Positions 41,970 through 51,049 of a stretch of DNA of 55,166 nt are shown piece after piece (within the stretch, counting starts at the first letter, position 1; each line of letters begins with the position of its first letter). The stretch spans positions 1 to 55,166 of the forward strand of contig JAICXX010000020.1 of assembly GCA_025934485.1 (NCBI GenBank). The letters run 5' to 3'. The notes beneath the pieces are model-generated. The model was not told the DNA's origin. It saw nothing but the letters and a program-made list of their open reading frames with translations, and made no database searches. Origin of the DNA: Chitinophagaceae bacterium (lineage in GTDB: Bacteria; Bacteroidota; Bacteroidia; Chitinophagales; Chitinophagaceae). The translations under genes were made by a program, and so were the position numbers.

Positions 41970-43592
41970 ATGACAATCGACAACGACTACATCGCCGGGC
42001 AGTTCACCCTGCTGGCCAAGTTAATGGATATCCACGGGGAGAACTCGTTCAAGACGAAATCCTATTCAGTCGCGGCTTTCACACTGGAGAAACTGCCTAC
42101 CACCCTGGATGGGTTACCCCTGGAAAAGATCACGGGCATCAAAGGGATCGGCGAGGCTATCGGCAAGAAAATACAGGAGATCCAACAGACCGGCGAGTTG
42201 CGGCTGCTCAAAGAGTATATCCACAAGACACCGGCGGGCGTCATCGAGATGCTCAACATCAAAGGGCTTGGTCCGAAAAAGATCGCCACGATCTGGAAGG
42301 ACATGGAGGTCGAATCCATCGGGGAGCTTTTATATGCCTGTCAGGAAAACCGGCTTTTACTTTTTAAGGGGTTTGGCGAGAAGACCCAGCAGAATGTCCG
42401 GGAGGCCATCGAGTTCCGGCTCAAGCACCAGGGCAGCCTGTTATGGGCTGAAGCGGAGCCCTATGCGCTCCATCTGGATGCGCAGCTGAAAGAACATTTT
42501 CCGGGCGAGCAATGGGCGCTGACCGGAGATTTCCGGCGGCATCTCGAGGTGGTAAGCAAGCTGCAATGGGTCACGACGGCCCAGCCAGAGGCGGTGAATG
42601 CATTCTGGAGCTCGCTGGAGTTGGAGGAGGGGATCATCGTCGATATGGTCTATGCGAAACCGGAAGATTTTGCCCGTGTACTCTTTGAGACGAGTTGCAG
42701 CGGAGAGTTCCTGGAACTGGTGAAAACGCGGTCGGGATGGGATGCCGGCGGACATTATGCCGACGAACAGGCCCTATTCGCCGCCGTCGGGCTGTCCTAC
42801 ATCCAGCCTTTCCGCAGAGAACAAAAGGTATTGGAGGCTAAGGAGGTCATCCAACCCGATGAGGTGAGGGCCGTGATCCACAGCCACAGCAATTGGAGCG
42901 ACGGATCGAATACGCTGGAGGAAATGGCCGCGGCTTGTATCCAAAAAGGTTACGAATACCTGGTGATCAGCGATCACAGCAAAAGCGCGTTCTATGCTAA
43001 CGGTCTCAAAGAAGACCGGATCCGTGAACAGCATCGGCAGATCGAAGAGCTGAACCGGAAACTGGCGCCCTTTATCATCTTCAAGAGTATCGAATGCGAT
43101 ATCCTCAACGACGGGACGCTGGACTATACTGACGACGTGCTAAGCACCTTCGATCTGGTGATCGCCAGTGTCCACTCCAATCTGAAAATGTCCGAGGAAA
43201 AGGCTATGAACCGCCTATTGAAGGCGATCGAAAACCCGTTCACCACGATACTTGGGCACATGACGGGGCGGCTGCTGCTAAGCCGGCCGGGATACCCGGT
43301 AGATCATAGGCGGATCATCGACGCCTGCGTTGCGCATAAGGTCGTTATCGAATTGAATGCCCACCCACGCCGCCTGGATATGGACTGGCGCTGGATCGGC
43401 TATGCACTGGAGCAGGGTGTGTTGATCTCTATCGACCCGGATGCGCATACGATCGGGGGCTATAACGATATCCGGTATGGTGTTCTCGCCGCACAAAAAG
43501 CGGGGGTGACGGCGGCCAATAATCTCAGTAGTTTTAGGCGGGAGCAGTTCAGGCAGTTCCTGGCGGAAAGAAAGAAAGCGAAGGGGATTTAG
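41970..43592 (+). CDS. PolX-family protein, PHP intact but polymerase site lost
   Basis: 540 residues. Helix-hairpin-helix motifs (about 52-62, 96-106) and a family X polymerase region (about 150-290) precede a PHP phosphoesterase domain (about 300-540). PHP metal motifs are all present: HSHSNWSDG (304-312), ISDHS (335), ECDIL, SVHS and DPDAH. In the palm, the family pattern GSxRRxxExxxDxDxL appears as GDFRRHLEVVSKLQW (186-200): both catalytic Asp positions are Ser196 and Leu198, while a third Asp survives at 225. The protein is probably a nuclease or phosphoesterase rather than a polymerase. An AGGAG-like sequence before the ATG supports this start. Confidence 0.88.
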   Translation: MTIDNDYIAGQFTLLAKLMDIHGENSFKTKSYSVAAFTLEKLPTTLDGLPLEKITGIKGIGEAIGKKIQEIQQTGELRLLKEYIHKTPAGVIEMLNIKGLGPKKIATIWKDMEVESIGELLYACQENRLLLFKGFGEKTQQNVREAIEFRLKHQGSLLWAEAEPYALHLDAQLKEHFPGEQWALTGDFRRHLEVVSKLQWVTTAQPEAVNAFWSSLELEEGIIVDMVYAKPEDFARVLFETSCSGEFLELVKTRSGWDAGGHYADEQALFAAVGLSYIQPFRREQKVLEAKEVIQPDEVRAVIHSHSNWSDGSNTLEEMAAACIQKGYEYLVISDHSKSAFYANGLKEDRIREQHRQIEELNRKLAPFIIFKSIECDILNDGTLDYTDDVLSTFDLVIASVHSNLKMSEEKAMNRLLKAIENPFTTILGHMTGRLLLSRPGYPVDHRRIIDACVAHKVVIELNAHPRRLDMDWRWIGYALEQGVLISIDPDAHTIGGYNDIRYGVLAAQKAGVTAANNLSSFRREQFRQFLAERKKAKGI

Positions 43593-43598
43593 GGTCGC

Positions 43599-46500
43599 TT
43601 ATACAGTCGCGGGGGCCGTAGGGGCCGGAGAGCTCGGGGCGGTCGCCCGCAGCAAGGGCAGCTCGACATAGAATGTCGTCCCCTCCCCTTCCACGGTACT
43701 GAACCAGATCTTTCCTTTGGCCTGTTCGACGATGGTTTTACTCATGGCCAGGCCGAGGCCGGTGCCGGAAGACTTGGTGGTGAAGTTCGGGATGAAGATC
43801 TTGGATTGCATCTCCAGGGGAATGCCTTCTCCATTGTCTGCGATCTTGACGATGATACTCTCCTCTTTTAATTCCTCGCTGACGCTGATCACGCGGCGCG
43901 GGTTATTGACACAGGCTTCCAGCGCATTTTGCAACAAGTTGGTAAAAAGCCGGTTCAGCTGGGTCTTGTCGGCAAAGATCATGATCTTTTGATGTACAGG
44001 CACCCATTTGAACAAGAGGTTTTCCGTAGTCTCGTAAAGCGAGACCAGGGAATATAGCACCTCGTGGAGATCGAATACCTCGCTGCGAGGGTTGCCGATA
44101 TTCGCGAACTGGGAGAAATCGGAGGCGATCTTGGATAAGTGATCGATCTGTTCGACAAGGGTCTTGGCAACGCTGCCGGCCATTTCCTTCACATTGGTGG
44201 AGTTATTATCGATCGCCTTTTGCAGGTATTGTATACTCAGCTTCATAGGCGTCAGGGGGTTTTTGATCTCGTGGGCTACCTGCCGGGCCATTTCCCGCCA
44301 TGCACCCTCGCGTTCGCTTTTGGCCAGCGCCACCGCGCTTTCCTCGAGTTTTCGCACCATCTTATTGTATTCCTTTACCAGTCCGCCGATCTCGTCGTTC
44401 CGTCTCCATTCGATGACCTCGTTTGTCTTGCCCAGATGGACATCCTGCATTTTGCGGGAGATGAGTGTGAAAGAGATCGTTATCCGGTTCGTCAGGAAAA
44501 GGGCGATCGTACCGGCTATGAGGAAGATAAAGGCGTTGAGGTTGATGATGGTCACCAGGAAGTTGGAGATCTCCTCGTTGAGCTCGTCCTGGGTCGTAAA
44601 CGAGGGGATATTCAAATAGGCATAGGCGTTGCCGCTGTTGTCGCGCAATGGCCGGTATACGCTGTTATAGGGTACCCCGCCGATTTGTTCTGTAGTGTTA
44701 AATTGTACGGTGTTCAACTCATGCATGTTGTAATAGGCCAGGGGATGCATTTTCTTGCTCAGTATCCCCTTGTTATAGACGAAGAGATCGGAGGAGACCT
44801 GCAGATTACCGTCCAGGTCATAGATGTTGATAAAGGTGCTGTGAACCTGGGCGATATTCTGGACGAGTTTCTGCAGTTCGGCCCGGTTACCGTGCAGATA
44901 CCAATGTCCCGGGTCGCCGTAACCGTCTTCCGCCGACATCTTGCCCTGTACTTCGCTGACCATGACCTGCATAGCAAGGCTCAGCCGGTCGCGGTTGTTG
45001 CGATTGTAGCGGTTGATGAAGAAGATGATAGTCGCCACGCCGATGACCACGAAAGAGAACAGGCTGATGAAAATAATGGTGGTATGGATCTGGGAGCGGA
45101 TATTCATTTGCCAGTAGGTCCGGATATTGCTCCAGTGGAGCCGGGACCAGATCAGCAAGGCAGCCAGGCGGAAAAGGGCTACCAGGAAAAGAAAGGCGGA
45201 GAACAGGTAGGCGAAGAGGGTAATGTCTTCGATCCCTGAGTTGTCCCTTTTCGCCACTACGACGAAGTTATCATCGGAGATACGGTGCCAGAGCTCGTCG
45301 TAGCCATCTTTTTTGACATGAACGAAATCGCCGGCGGGTATCTGTGCGTCCGTGAGCCGGGTCGAAAAGGGATAATCGCTATTGTCGCTGACCAGTTCCC
45401 GTTTGTTATAGATCGCGTAGTATTCGGGGAGATCGGCAGTCGTCTGATGGAAAAGCTCGGGGACCAGGGCATCGTTGCCTTTGTAGTCCTTGGGTTCTGC
45501 GAGGATGAACAGATAGCCCGCCATCTTGCCCGTCGAATCGTTACGCAGGGTCTTCCGGTAGATATAGGTGTATTTGTCAAAGGAACGCGGATAGTACTTC
45601 AGATCGAGGACATCGGTATTTTTGGCAGCAACGGTAAAGATGGTGTTTAGGGTGTCATAGGAAAGGGGGGGATCGTTGTACAGCGGTTTTTCGTCACCAT
45701 CGTAGGTATAAATTTTGGTGTCGAACCGGGTCTGGTAGGGCATGAAATTCCGGTTGATCATGCTGTCTTTGATCTCAGCGTTGGATACCGGATCTTTGAA
45801 CCGGGAGAAATTCAGCGAAAGAAAGTCATTGTCGATATAGCTGAACACGATGCTGAGCATCTTCTGGCTTGTCGGGTCGGCCTGGTCGGCGAGGCGTTCC
45901 GTTTCCCGGCGGCGCGTGGCTTCCTCTGCTTTCCGGTTCTCGAACAGGATGATGGCGGAGATCGACGTCGAGAAGATGAACAGCCAGAAAAGGACTTCCG
46001 AGACATTTAATCTAAATCGAAGGTCGAAGAAGATCCTGCGTTGCATGAGCCATACATACGCCAGTAGCCATAGGAGAACGAAGATATCCAGCTCTACCGC
46101 TTCATTGTTGCGAACAAAGGTCAGAATGAGCAGGCCAATGGCGGAGGTGATGATGTACAGCACGATGGACAAGGATCGGATGAGGTAGCCTATGAGCTGA
46201 AAAAGGACCTGCGAAAGAAAAAAATAGCCCAGGGCGAGGGCGGCAAGCGCGATGAACCCTACAAAGCTATAATTGTCCAGCAGGCTGAAGAAGTTGGTGA
46301 CGTTAAAAGAGATCTTGGCGTCTGTCACCAGGGATTGGACGATATTGGCGAATTCGAATGTTGTTACCACCAGCAGGGTGATGCCAACGATGATCCAAAA
46401 CCAGTTCTTCCAGCGCTGGACACTCTGGGGGATGGTATAATCGCTCAGTTCGCGGCGGATGAACAGGATGATCCAGCACAGCAGAAAGGCGTTTATGACG

Positions 46501-47423
46501 AGGTCCCCCAGCGAGGTCAGGATCACGCTGGAGCTATAGATCGTGGGATCGAAGAGTTCGAACTGGCGGAGGTTGAGCAATCCGGGTGAAACATAGGTCA
46601 GGATACGCAGCAGAAGGATGACACAGATGAGGAAGCCGATGCCCCAGGGAATGCCCCAGGTCTCGCGGACCGAATGCGCAATATTGTGAATGATGATCAG
46701 GAGCAGCAGGGTGGCGAGCAGGATGACGAAGGGGATGGGCCAGTTGTGCGCGGGAGCATGGTAGCCCGGCTTTTTCTGGAGATAGAACAGGATTACGCCG
46801 CGGCTATCCCTCACGGGGAATTCCGTGGCGACGGAAGTGATCTCGACCCGGCCTTCCGCCGAGGAATTGTCTACGAACTCCGGGGTCAGGTTGGGGTTGG
46901 AGATATAGTATTGCCAGCGTATGGGGATCAAAGCCATGGCAACGAGAGGCGGTCCTGCATTGGTCGGCACGGTCTTACGGATATAATCGTACTCGCCATT
47001 GCTGAGCTGGACGAAGCCGGTGCTATCCAGCCCATCGATCAAGGCCGGCGTAGGGAGGGAACGCTGGTCGCTCCAAAAAGCGAGGACCGGGTTGTCGGTG
47101 GAATCCGGGGTATAGAGAAAGATGCCGTATTTCTTTTCGGTGAGTTTCTCGAGTTCCGCGCGCGAGTAGGTTTGGGTAACAAGCCGATGCAGGAGTGCTG
47201 TGTCGTCGGTGACCTGGTTGAAATCGTGCTGCCGGTCCTGCAGAAAGCTCTGGATGGAATTGCGCAAAACGGCTACTGAAGCATCGCTGCTGAAGTAGAG
47301 GTTCAGGAAATATCCGCTCATGAACAGCACGAAAGCGGCAAGGAGTAAATAAATGTTCCTGCGAAAGATATCGGTAAAAAAGGACTTCAATCCCGTCGAG
47401 ATTTTATTTTGATGGCGTTCCAC
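43599..47423 (-). CDS. Very large NtrY-like sensor histidine kinase
   Basis: 1274 residues. An N-terminal helix and periplasmic sensor domain lead into a cluster of about eight or nine membrane segments (about 225-505), a second periplasmic domain (about 525-770), further helices and a third extracytoplasmic sensor region, then HAMP (TNRITISFTLISRKM), HisKA with HEIKNPLTP (His about 1050) and HATPase (NLLQNALEA, DNGEGI, GTGLGLAM). No receiver domain, and no response regulator gene is adjacent. The start is GTG at 47423, inside mazG by 37 nt, since no suitable ATG follows before the first helix. Ligand unknown. Confidence 0.88.
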   Translation of the reverse strand: MERHQNKISTGLKSFFTDIFRRNIYLLLAAFVLFMSGYFLNLYFSSDASVAVLRNSIQSFLQDRQHDFNQVTDDTALLHRLVTQTYSRAELEKLTEKKYGIFLYTPDSTDNPVLAFWSDQRSLPTPALIDGLDSTGFVQLSNGEYDYIRKTVPTNAGPPLVAMALIPIRWQYYISNPNLTPEFVDNSSAEGRVEITSVATEFPVRDSRGVILFYLQKKPGYHAPAHNWPIPFVILLATLLLLIIIHNIAHSVRETWGIPWGIGFLICVILLLRILTYVSPGLLNLRQFELFDPTIYSSSVILTSLGDLVINAFLLCWIILFIRRELSDYTIPQSVQRWKNWFWIIVGITLLVVTTFEFANIVQSLVTDAKISFNVTNFFSLLDNYSFVGFIALAALALGYFFLSQVLFQLIGYLIRSLSIVLYIITSAIGLLILTFVRNNEAVELDIFVLLWLLAYVWLMQRRIFFDLRFRLNVSEVLFWLFIFSTSISAIILFENRKAEEATRRRETERLADQADPTSQKMLSIVFSYIDNDFLSLNFSRFKDPVSNAEIKDSMINRNFMPYQTRFDTKIYTYDGDEKPLYNDPPLSYDTLNTIFTVAAKNTDVLDLKYYPRSFDKYTYIYRKTLRNDSTGKMAGYLFILAEPKDYKGNDALVPELFHQTTADLPEYYAIYNKRELVSDNSDYPFSTRLTDAQIPAGDFVHVKKDGYDELWHRISDDNFVVVAKRDNSGIEDITLFAYLFSAFLFLVALFRLAALLIWSRLHWSNIRTYWQMNIRSQIHTTIIFISLFSFVVIGVATIIFFINRYNRNNRDRLSLAMQVMVSEVQGKMSAEDGYGDPGHWYLHGNRAELQKLVQNIAQVHSTFINIYDLDGNLQVSSDLFVYNKGILSKKMHPLAYYNMHELNTVQFNTTEQIGGVPYNSVYRPLRDNSGNAYAYLNIPSFTTQDELNEEISNFLVTIINLNAFIFLIAGTIALFLTNRITISFTLISRKMQDVHLGKTNEVIEWRRNDEIGGLVKEYNKMVRKLEESAVALAKSEREGAWREMARQVAHEIKNPLTPMKLSIQYLQKAIDNNSTNVKEMAGSVAKTLVEQIDHLSKIASDFSQFANIGNPRSEVFDLHEVLYSLVSLYETTENLLFKWVPVHQKIMIFADKTQLNRLFTNLLQNALEACVNNPRRVISVSEELKEESIIVKIADNGEGIPLEMQSKIFIPNFTTKSSGTGLGLAMSKTIVEQAKGKIWFSTVEGEGTTFYVELPLLRATAPSSPAPTAPATV

Positions 47424-48184
47424 AGTTCATCCATTTCCGTCAGGGTCATGTCCGCCAGTGACCGCCCTTGCGCACGGGCGTCTTCCTCCATCGCGGTGAA
47501 CCGGCTGATGAACTTCTTGTTGGTCCGTTCCAGGGAATTCTCCGCGTCTATCTGCAAAAATCGTGCATAATTGATCAGGGAGAAGCTAAGATCGCCGAAT
47601 TCTTCCTCTATTTTGTCCGGATCACCTGCTGCGACGGCTTCCTGCAGTTCTGCCATCTCTTCCCGGACCTTTTCCCATACCTGGGCGGTCTCATCCCATT
47701 CGAAGCCTACTTTTCCGGCCTTTTCCTGCAGGCGGGTAGCTTTAACGGTAGCCGGGAGGGAGACAGGCACGCCGCTGAGGACAGATCTTTTACCTTCTTT
47801 GAGCTTAAGCTGTTCCCAATTCCGTTTGACGTCTTCGTCGTTGGTTACGGTCACGAGCCCTGGCTGGCTGCTGGTGTCGCCGTAAATATGGGGATGCCGG
47901 CTGATGAGTTTGTCGCAGATGCCGTTGATGACCTGGTCCAGGGTAAACTGTCCTTGTTCCTTCCCGATGCGCGCATAGAATACGATATGCAATAAGATAT
48001 CGCCCAGTTCTTCGCGAATCCCTTTCCAATCGTTTTCCGTAATGGCGTCGGCCAACTCGTATGTCTCTTCGATAGTCAGCGGCCGAAGGGTTTGGATCGT
48101 TTGTTTTTTATCCCAGGGACATTTTTCCCGGAGTTCGTCCATGATATCCGTCAGGCGTTGAAAGGCCGTTGTAGTCTCGTTCAT
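47387..48184 (-). CDS. mazG: Nucleoside triphosphate pyrophosphohydrolase MazG
   Basis: 265 residues, hydrolysing (d)NTPs to monophosphates and pyrophosphate in the cytosol; in E. coli it clears aberrant nucleotides and lowers ppGpp. Two MazG domains are visible, each with the EExxE-x-ExxD metal site: EETYELADAITEND...EELGDILLH and EEMAELQEA...EEEFGDLSFS. WDKKQT and SRHPHIYG are further family landmarks. The gene's 3' end overlaps the histidine kinase start by 37 nt, indicating co-transcription. Confidence 0.95.
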   Translation of the reverse strand: MNETTTAFQRLTDIMDELREKCPWDKKQTIQTLRPLTIEETYELADAITENDWKGIREELGDILLHIVFYARIGKEQGQFTLDQVINGICDKLISRHPHIYGDTSSQPGLVTVTNDEDVKRNWEQLKLKEGKRSVLSGVPVSLPATVKATRLQEKAGKVGFEWDETAQVWEKVREEMAELQEAVAAGDPDKIEEEFGDLSFSLINYARFLQIDAENSLERTNKKFISRFTAMEEDARAQGRSLADMTLTEMDELWNAIKIKSRRD

Positions 48185-48211
48185 GGTGCAAAGGTATTTA
48201 ATTACGCCCGC

Positions 48212-49477
48212 TCATACCGAAAATACGGAGATCATCAGGAAGATGGCCAGCAATAAGATATTGATAAAGCTCATAGTCGAAAATACGATAACATACTTCA
48301 GGAAGGTCTTAGCCCGCCGCTGCTGGTAAAAGCCGCGCATTGCCTTGTAGGGGTAAATGATCATCCAGAGAACGACTGCGAACTCGACGAGGAAGATCAG
48401 CGCTTTGATCCAATGCGTCGATACGGATTTGGCAATCTCGTACAGCATCAGCAGGAAAAACAGCTGGATAAACGTGGCGCAATAAAAATGGATCGTGAAA
48501 ATGCCGTGGTTCACATAAAAATACTTTTTATGCCGAAAGTATAAGACATTCAGGATCAGCGCAAAGATTGGAAGCGATATCCAAAGTATCTTAGGGAACG
48601 AGTGGAAGATATTGTCTATCAGGTGTTCCATAAAGAGCCGACGGTCCTCCCTGAATTCTCCGCGGATCTCGATACTACGCCGGATCAGCCAATGCTTTAG
48701 CCAGCCGTCGCGCAAACTATCGGGCAGTGCCCGTTCGGCGGAATCGTATTGCGCCGCATCATGATAGTGGATCGTCCAGCCCATGAGTTCAAAACTTTCC
48801 TCTGCACCGCTTTGGTCGCCCATTTGTTTACCAAAGTTCCGCATGGCATGTTTGAATCGCTTTTGTTTAGCCAGGTCATAGTTGCCGGCAGCAAGTGAAT
48901 CGGTATAGGCCCGGGCGACAAAGGCATTGAGGGTATCCTTGTCGAATTTTTTCCGGGGCGAATCGGCATAATCCTTTTCGATAGTGGCGATCTGGATCTG
49001 CCGGTAGGCCAGTTTCTCCCTGATATCCTCCTTGTCGTCATCGTCGGTGGTTTCAGCCAGGTCCTTTTTGAGCCGTGACGTGTCGTTTCGAAGCGCGCCA
49101 AGATCCATGGTGATCTTTACATCGTTCGTGGTAAGGGCGCTTTCCCGGGCCATCTTCTCGGGTTTGCCGAATGAAAAAAGGATAATGAAAAAGATGGCGG
49201 AAGTAAAGACATACATCCGGATGGGGTTAAGATAGCTCATCCGCCGTCCGCGCATGTATTCCAGGGAAAGGTAGCCTGGTTTGCGCAGGAGGAATCTTAC
49301 AGTTTCGAAGAACTTGCCGTCGAAATGGGTAATATCGTTAAAAAAGTGCGTGACGAGGTGCCAAACGGTTTCCTTTGGTTCCAGGTTCTCCTGGCCGCAT
49401 TGATGGCAGTAGCGGCCGACCAACTCGCCCTGGCAGTTCAGACAATTTTTCTCCTTACGTTCGTGAAGATGCGACAC
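48212..49477 (-). CDS. DUF3667 membrane protein with zinc ribbon
   Basis: 421 residues. The DUF3667 start CLNCQGELVGRYCHQCGQ is a CxxC...CxxC zinc ribbon, followed by LEYMRGRRMSYLNPIRMYVFTS and a first membrane segment, a long soluble loop (about 115-275) with a charged coiled-coil-like stretch, then four more membrane segments. DUF3667 has no assigned function; it is widespread in Bacteroidota. The start is GTG at 49477, which gives the family's normal N-terminus. It precedes mazG by 27 nt on the same strand. Confidence 0.85.
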   Translation of the reverse strand: MSHLHERKEKNCLNCQGELVGRYCHQCGQENLEPKETVWHLVTHFFNDITHFDGKFFETVRFLLRKPGYLSLEYMRGRRMSYLNPIRMYVFTSAIFFIILFSFGKPEKMARESALTTNDVKITMDLGALRNDTSRLKKDLAETTDDDDKEDIREKLAYRQIQIATIEKDYADSPRKKFDKDTLNAFVARAYTDSLAAGNYDLAKQKRFKHAMRNFGKQMGDQSGAEESFELMGWTIHYHDAAQYDSAERALPDSLRDGWLKHWLIRRSIEIRGEFREDRRLFMEHLIDNIFHSFPKILWISLPIFALILNVLYFRHKKYFYVNHGIFTIHFYCATFIQLFFLLMLYEIAKSVSTHWIKALIFLVEFAVVLWMIIYPYKAMRGFYQQRRAKTFLKYVIVFSTMSFINILLLAIFLMISVFSV

Positions 49478-49557
49478 AGCAGTTAAAATTTTAACTAAAA
49501 TAAGCTTCCTGGGGGAGTTTCATGTATTAAAAAACGGTTTTTTTCGTTCCTTTGGAT

Positions 49558-50406
49558 ATGATCAAGCTACCTATCGGATGCCTGCTACTATGCATCATCA
49601 GCCAGGCAAGTGAGGCCCAGTTTTACTATAAAGACCTGCTCGTAAATCAGCAGACGACCAATCGCTGGAAGCTTTACCGGGAAAACCGGGTCAAGGCGGT
49701 TACCCTGAACAGTTCCGAAGCGGATGGCAAACCCACGGAGGGTTTTTTAGGCGAGCAGGAGGTGTCTGCGGATTATTCACGCATCACTACCCATACCAAG
49801 TCCCCGGGGACATCAGATTCCTGGATCATTACGGACTACGGCCCGCAGGGACGGATAATTAAGAACACAGATACGAGCGATACCTACGAGAATGTATCCG
49901 AATACCGGTATGATGATCAGGGGCGGATCAGCGCCATTTCCGACACTTCCCTGGAAACGGATAACCATTTCAGGGAGGTCGAGGTCCATTCCTGGAGCTA
50001 TTCTCCGGTCTATCCGGATAAGCCTTTGTCCATGCTGAAGATCAGGGACGGGAGCGATACGACCTATGTGCGGTTCGTGCTGGGCGACAAAGGCAATGTC
50101 ACCGAGGAGCATGCGCGCCGGAAGGGAGAGGAGTTGCCCGTGATCTACTACTATTACGATAGCAGCAGCCGGCTTACGGATATCGTACGTTATAGTATCA
50201 GGGCAAAGCGGTTGCTTCCCATGGATATGTTCGAATATGAAGACGGCCATCTATCGTCCTCGCTTATTGTGCCCGAGGAGGGGAACAGCTTTTACCAGAA
50301 ATGGTATTATGTCTATGATGACAAGGGTTTAAAAGCGAAAGATTTCTGTTACAATAAGGAAAAAGAGCTGTTAGGTAGCATCGAGTACCAGTACAGTTAT
50401 AAATAA
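49558..50406 (+). CDS. Secreted protein of unknown function, possible YD-like repeats
   Basis: 282 residues with signal peptide (MIKLPIGCLLLCIISQASEAQ). Short repeated units such as YRYDDQGRISAI, YYYDSSSRLTDIV, FEYEDGHL and YVYDDKGLKAKDF resemble the YD/RHS-type strands of Bacteroidota surface proteins, each about 12-15 residues long. No enzyme motif is seen. The ATG at 49558 is used; a TTG two codons upstream is less likely. Gene 50413 follows 6 nt after the stop. Confidence 0.7.
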   Translation: MIKLPIGCLLLCIISQASEAQFYYKDLLVNQQTTNRWKLYRENRVKAVTLNSSEADGKPTEGFLGEQEVSADYSRITTHTKSPGTSDSWIITDYGPQGRIIKNTDTSDTYENVSEYRYDDQGRISAISDTSLETDNHFREVEVHSWSYSPVYPDKPLSMLKIRDGSDTTYVRFVLGDKGNVTEEHARRKGEELPVIYYYYDSSSRLTDIVRYSIRAKRLLPMDMFEYEDGHLSSSLIVPEEGNSFYQKWYYVYDDKGLKAKDFCYNKEKELLGSIEYQYSYK

Positions 50407-50412
50407 AGAACC

Positions 50413-51045
50413 ATGCGTATCGTTTTTTCTCTTTTGTTCCTGTGCAGCGGTCTCGCCGTTCTTGCCCAGGACTATGATTTCCCCGATTTCCGCCAGAAAA
50501 AAGACAATTTTTCGCATATCAATGATAAAGACATCCGGAGCGATGTATCGACCTTTTGCCTGGCCGGGGTGGACGAAAGCGTCGGCAAGCCCTCGCTGCC
50601 AACGGTCCCCGTGGTGGACTATGGTCCTAATTTTATGAAATACGCCGATGACCATATCCAGGTGATCATCAAAACCGGTGTCTTTTTAGCAGCCAAACAC
50701 AAGCTCATGCAACAGGAAGGCCATCTGCTGCGGATCGATGGCAAGCCTTATTACGGTGGCGTCTATGGTCAACCGCCGCATACGACCATCGAATCGATTA
50801 TCGTGGTGGTGGACAAGGATACCGTTCCCATTCCCACCGCTGCTTATTTTGATCTTTATGACCCAAAATTCAGCTATAATGAAAACGGGGCCACGCGGTC
50901 ACGCAATGGCGTATTTTTGTCCAACGACAAACATACGTTCTATATCTACATGCTGAACATCGATAATAAGGGTACGGAATATACCTGGGTGATACGGGAC
51001 AAGCAATATTTGCGGCGCGTAGTGGATTACGGGTTTCTAAATTAG
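50413..51045 (+). CDS. Secreted protein of unknown function
   Basis: 210 residues with signal peptide (MRIVFSLLFLCSGLAVLAQ). The mature protein is beta-rich, with segments such as IESIIVVVDKDTVPIPTAAY and NKGTEYTWVIRDKQYLRR; no family recognised. It is flanked by gene 49558 (6 nt) and the M48 peptidase gene (4 nt), so all three probably form one operon. Confidence 0.65.
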   Translation: MRIVFSLLFLCSGLAVLAQDYDFPDFRQKKDNFSHINDKDIRSDVSTFCLAGVDESVGKPSLPTVPVVDYGPNFMKYADDHIQVIIKTGVFLAAKHKLMQQEGHLLRIDGKPYYGGVYGQPPHTTIESIIVVVDKDTVPIPTAAYFDLYDPKFSYNENGATRSRNGVFLSNDKHTFYIYMLNIDNKGTEYTWVIRDKQYLRRVVDYGFLN

Positions 51046-51049
51046 CACT

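Noticed and set aside
44139..45239. 366-codon open frame antisense to the histidine kinase
   Set aside because: It mirrors a GC-rich coding strand and has no recognisable domain; the kinase motifs on the other strand are unambiguous. The same holds for 36363-37289 (over ssrA and antisense to rseP) and 14881-16107.
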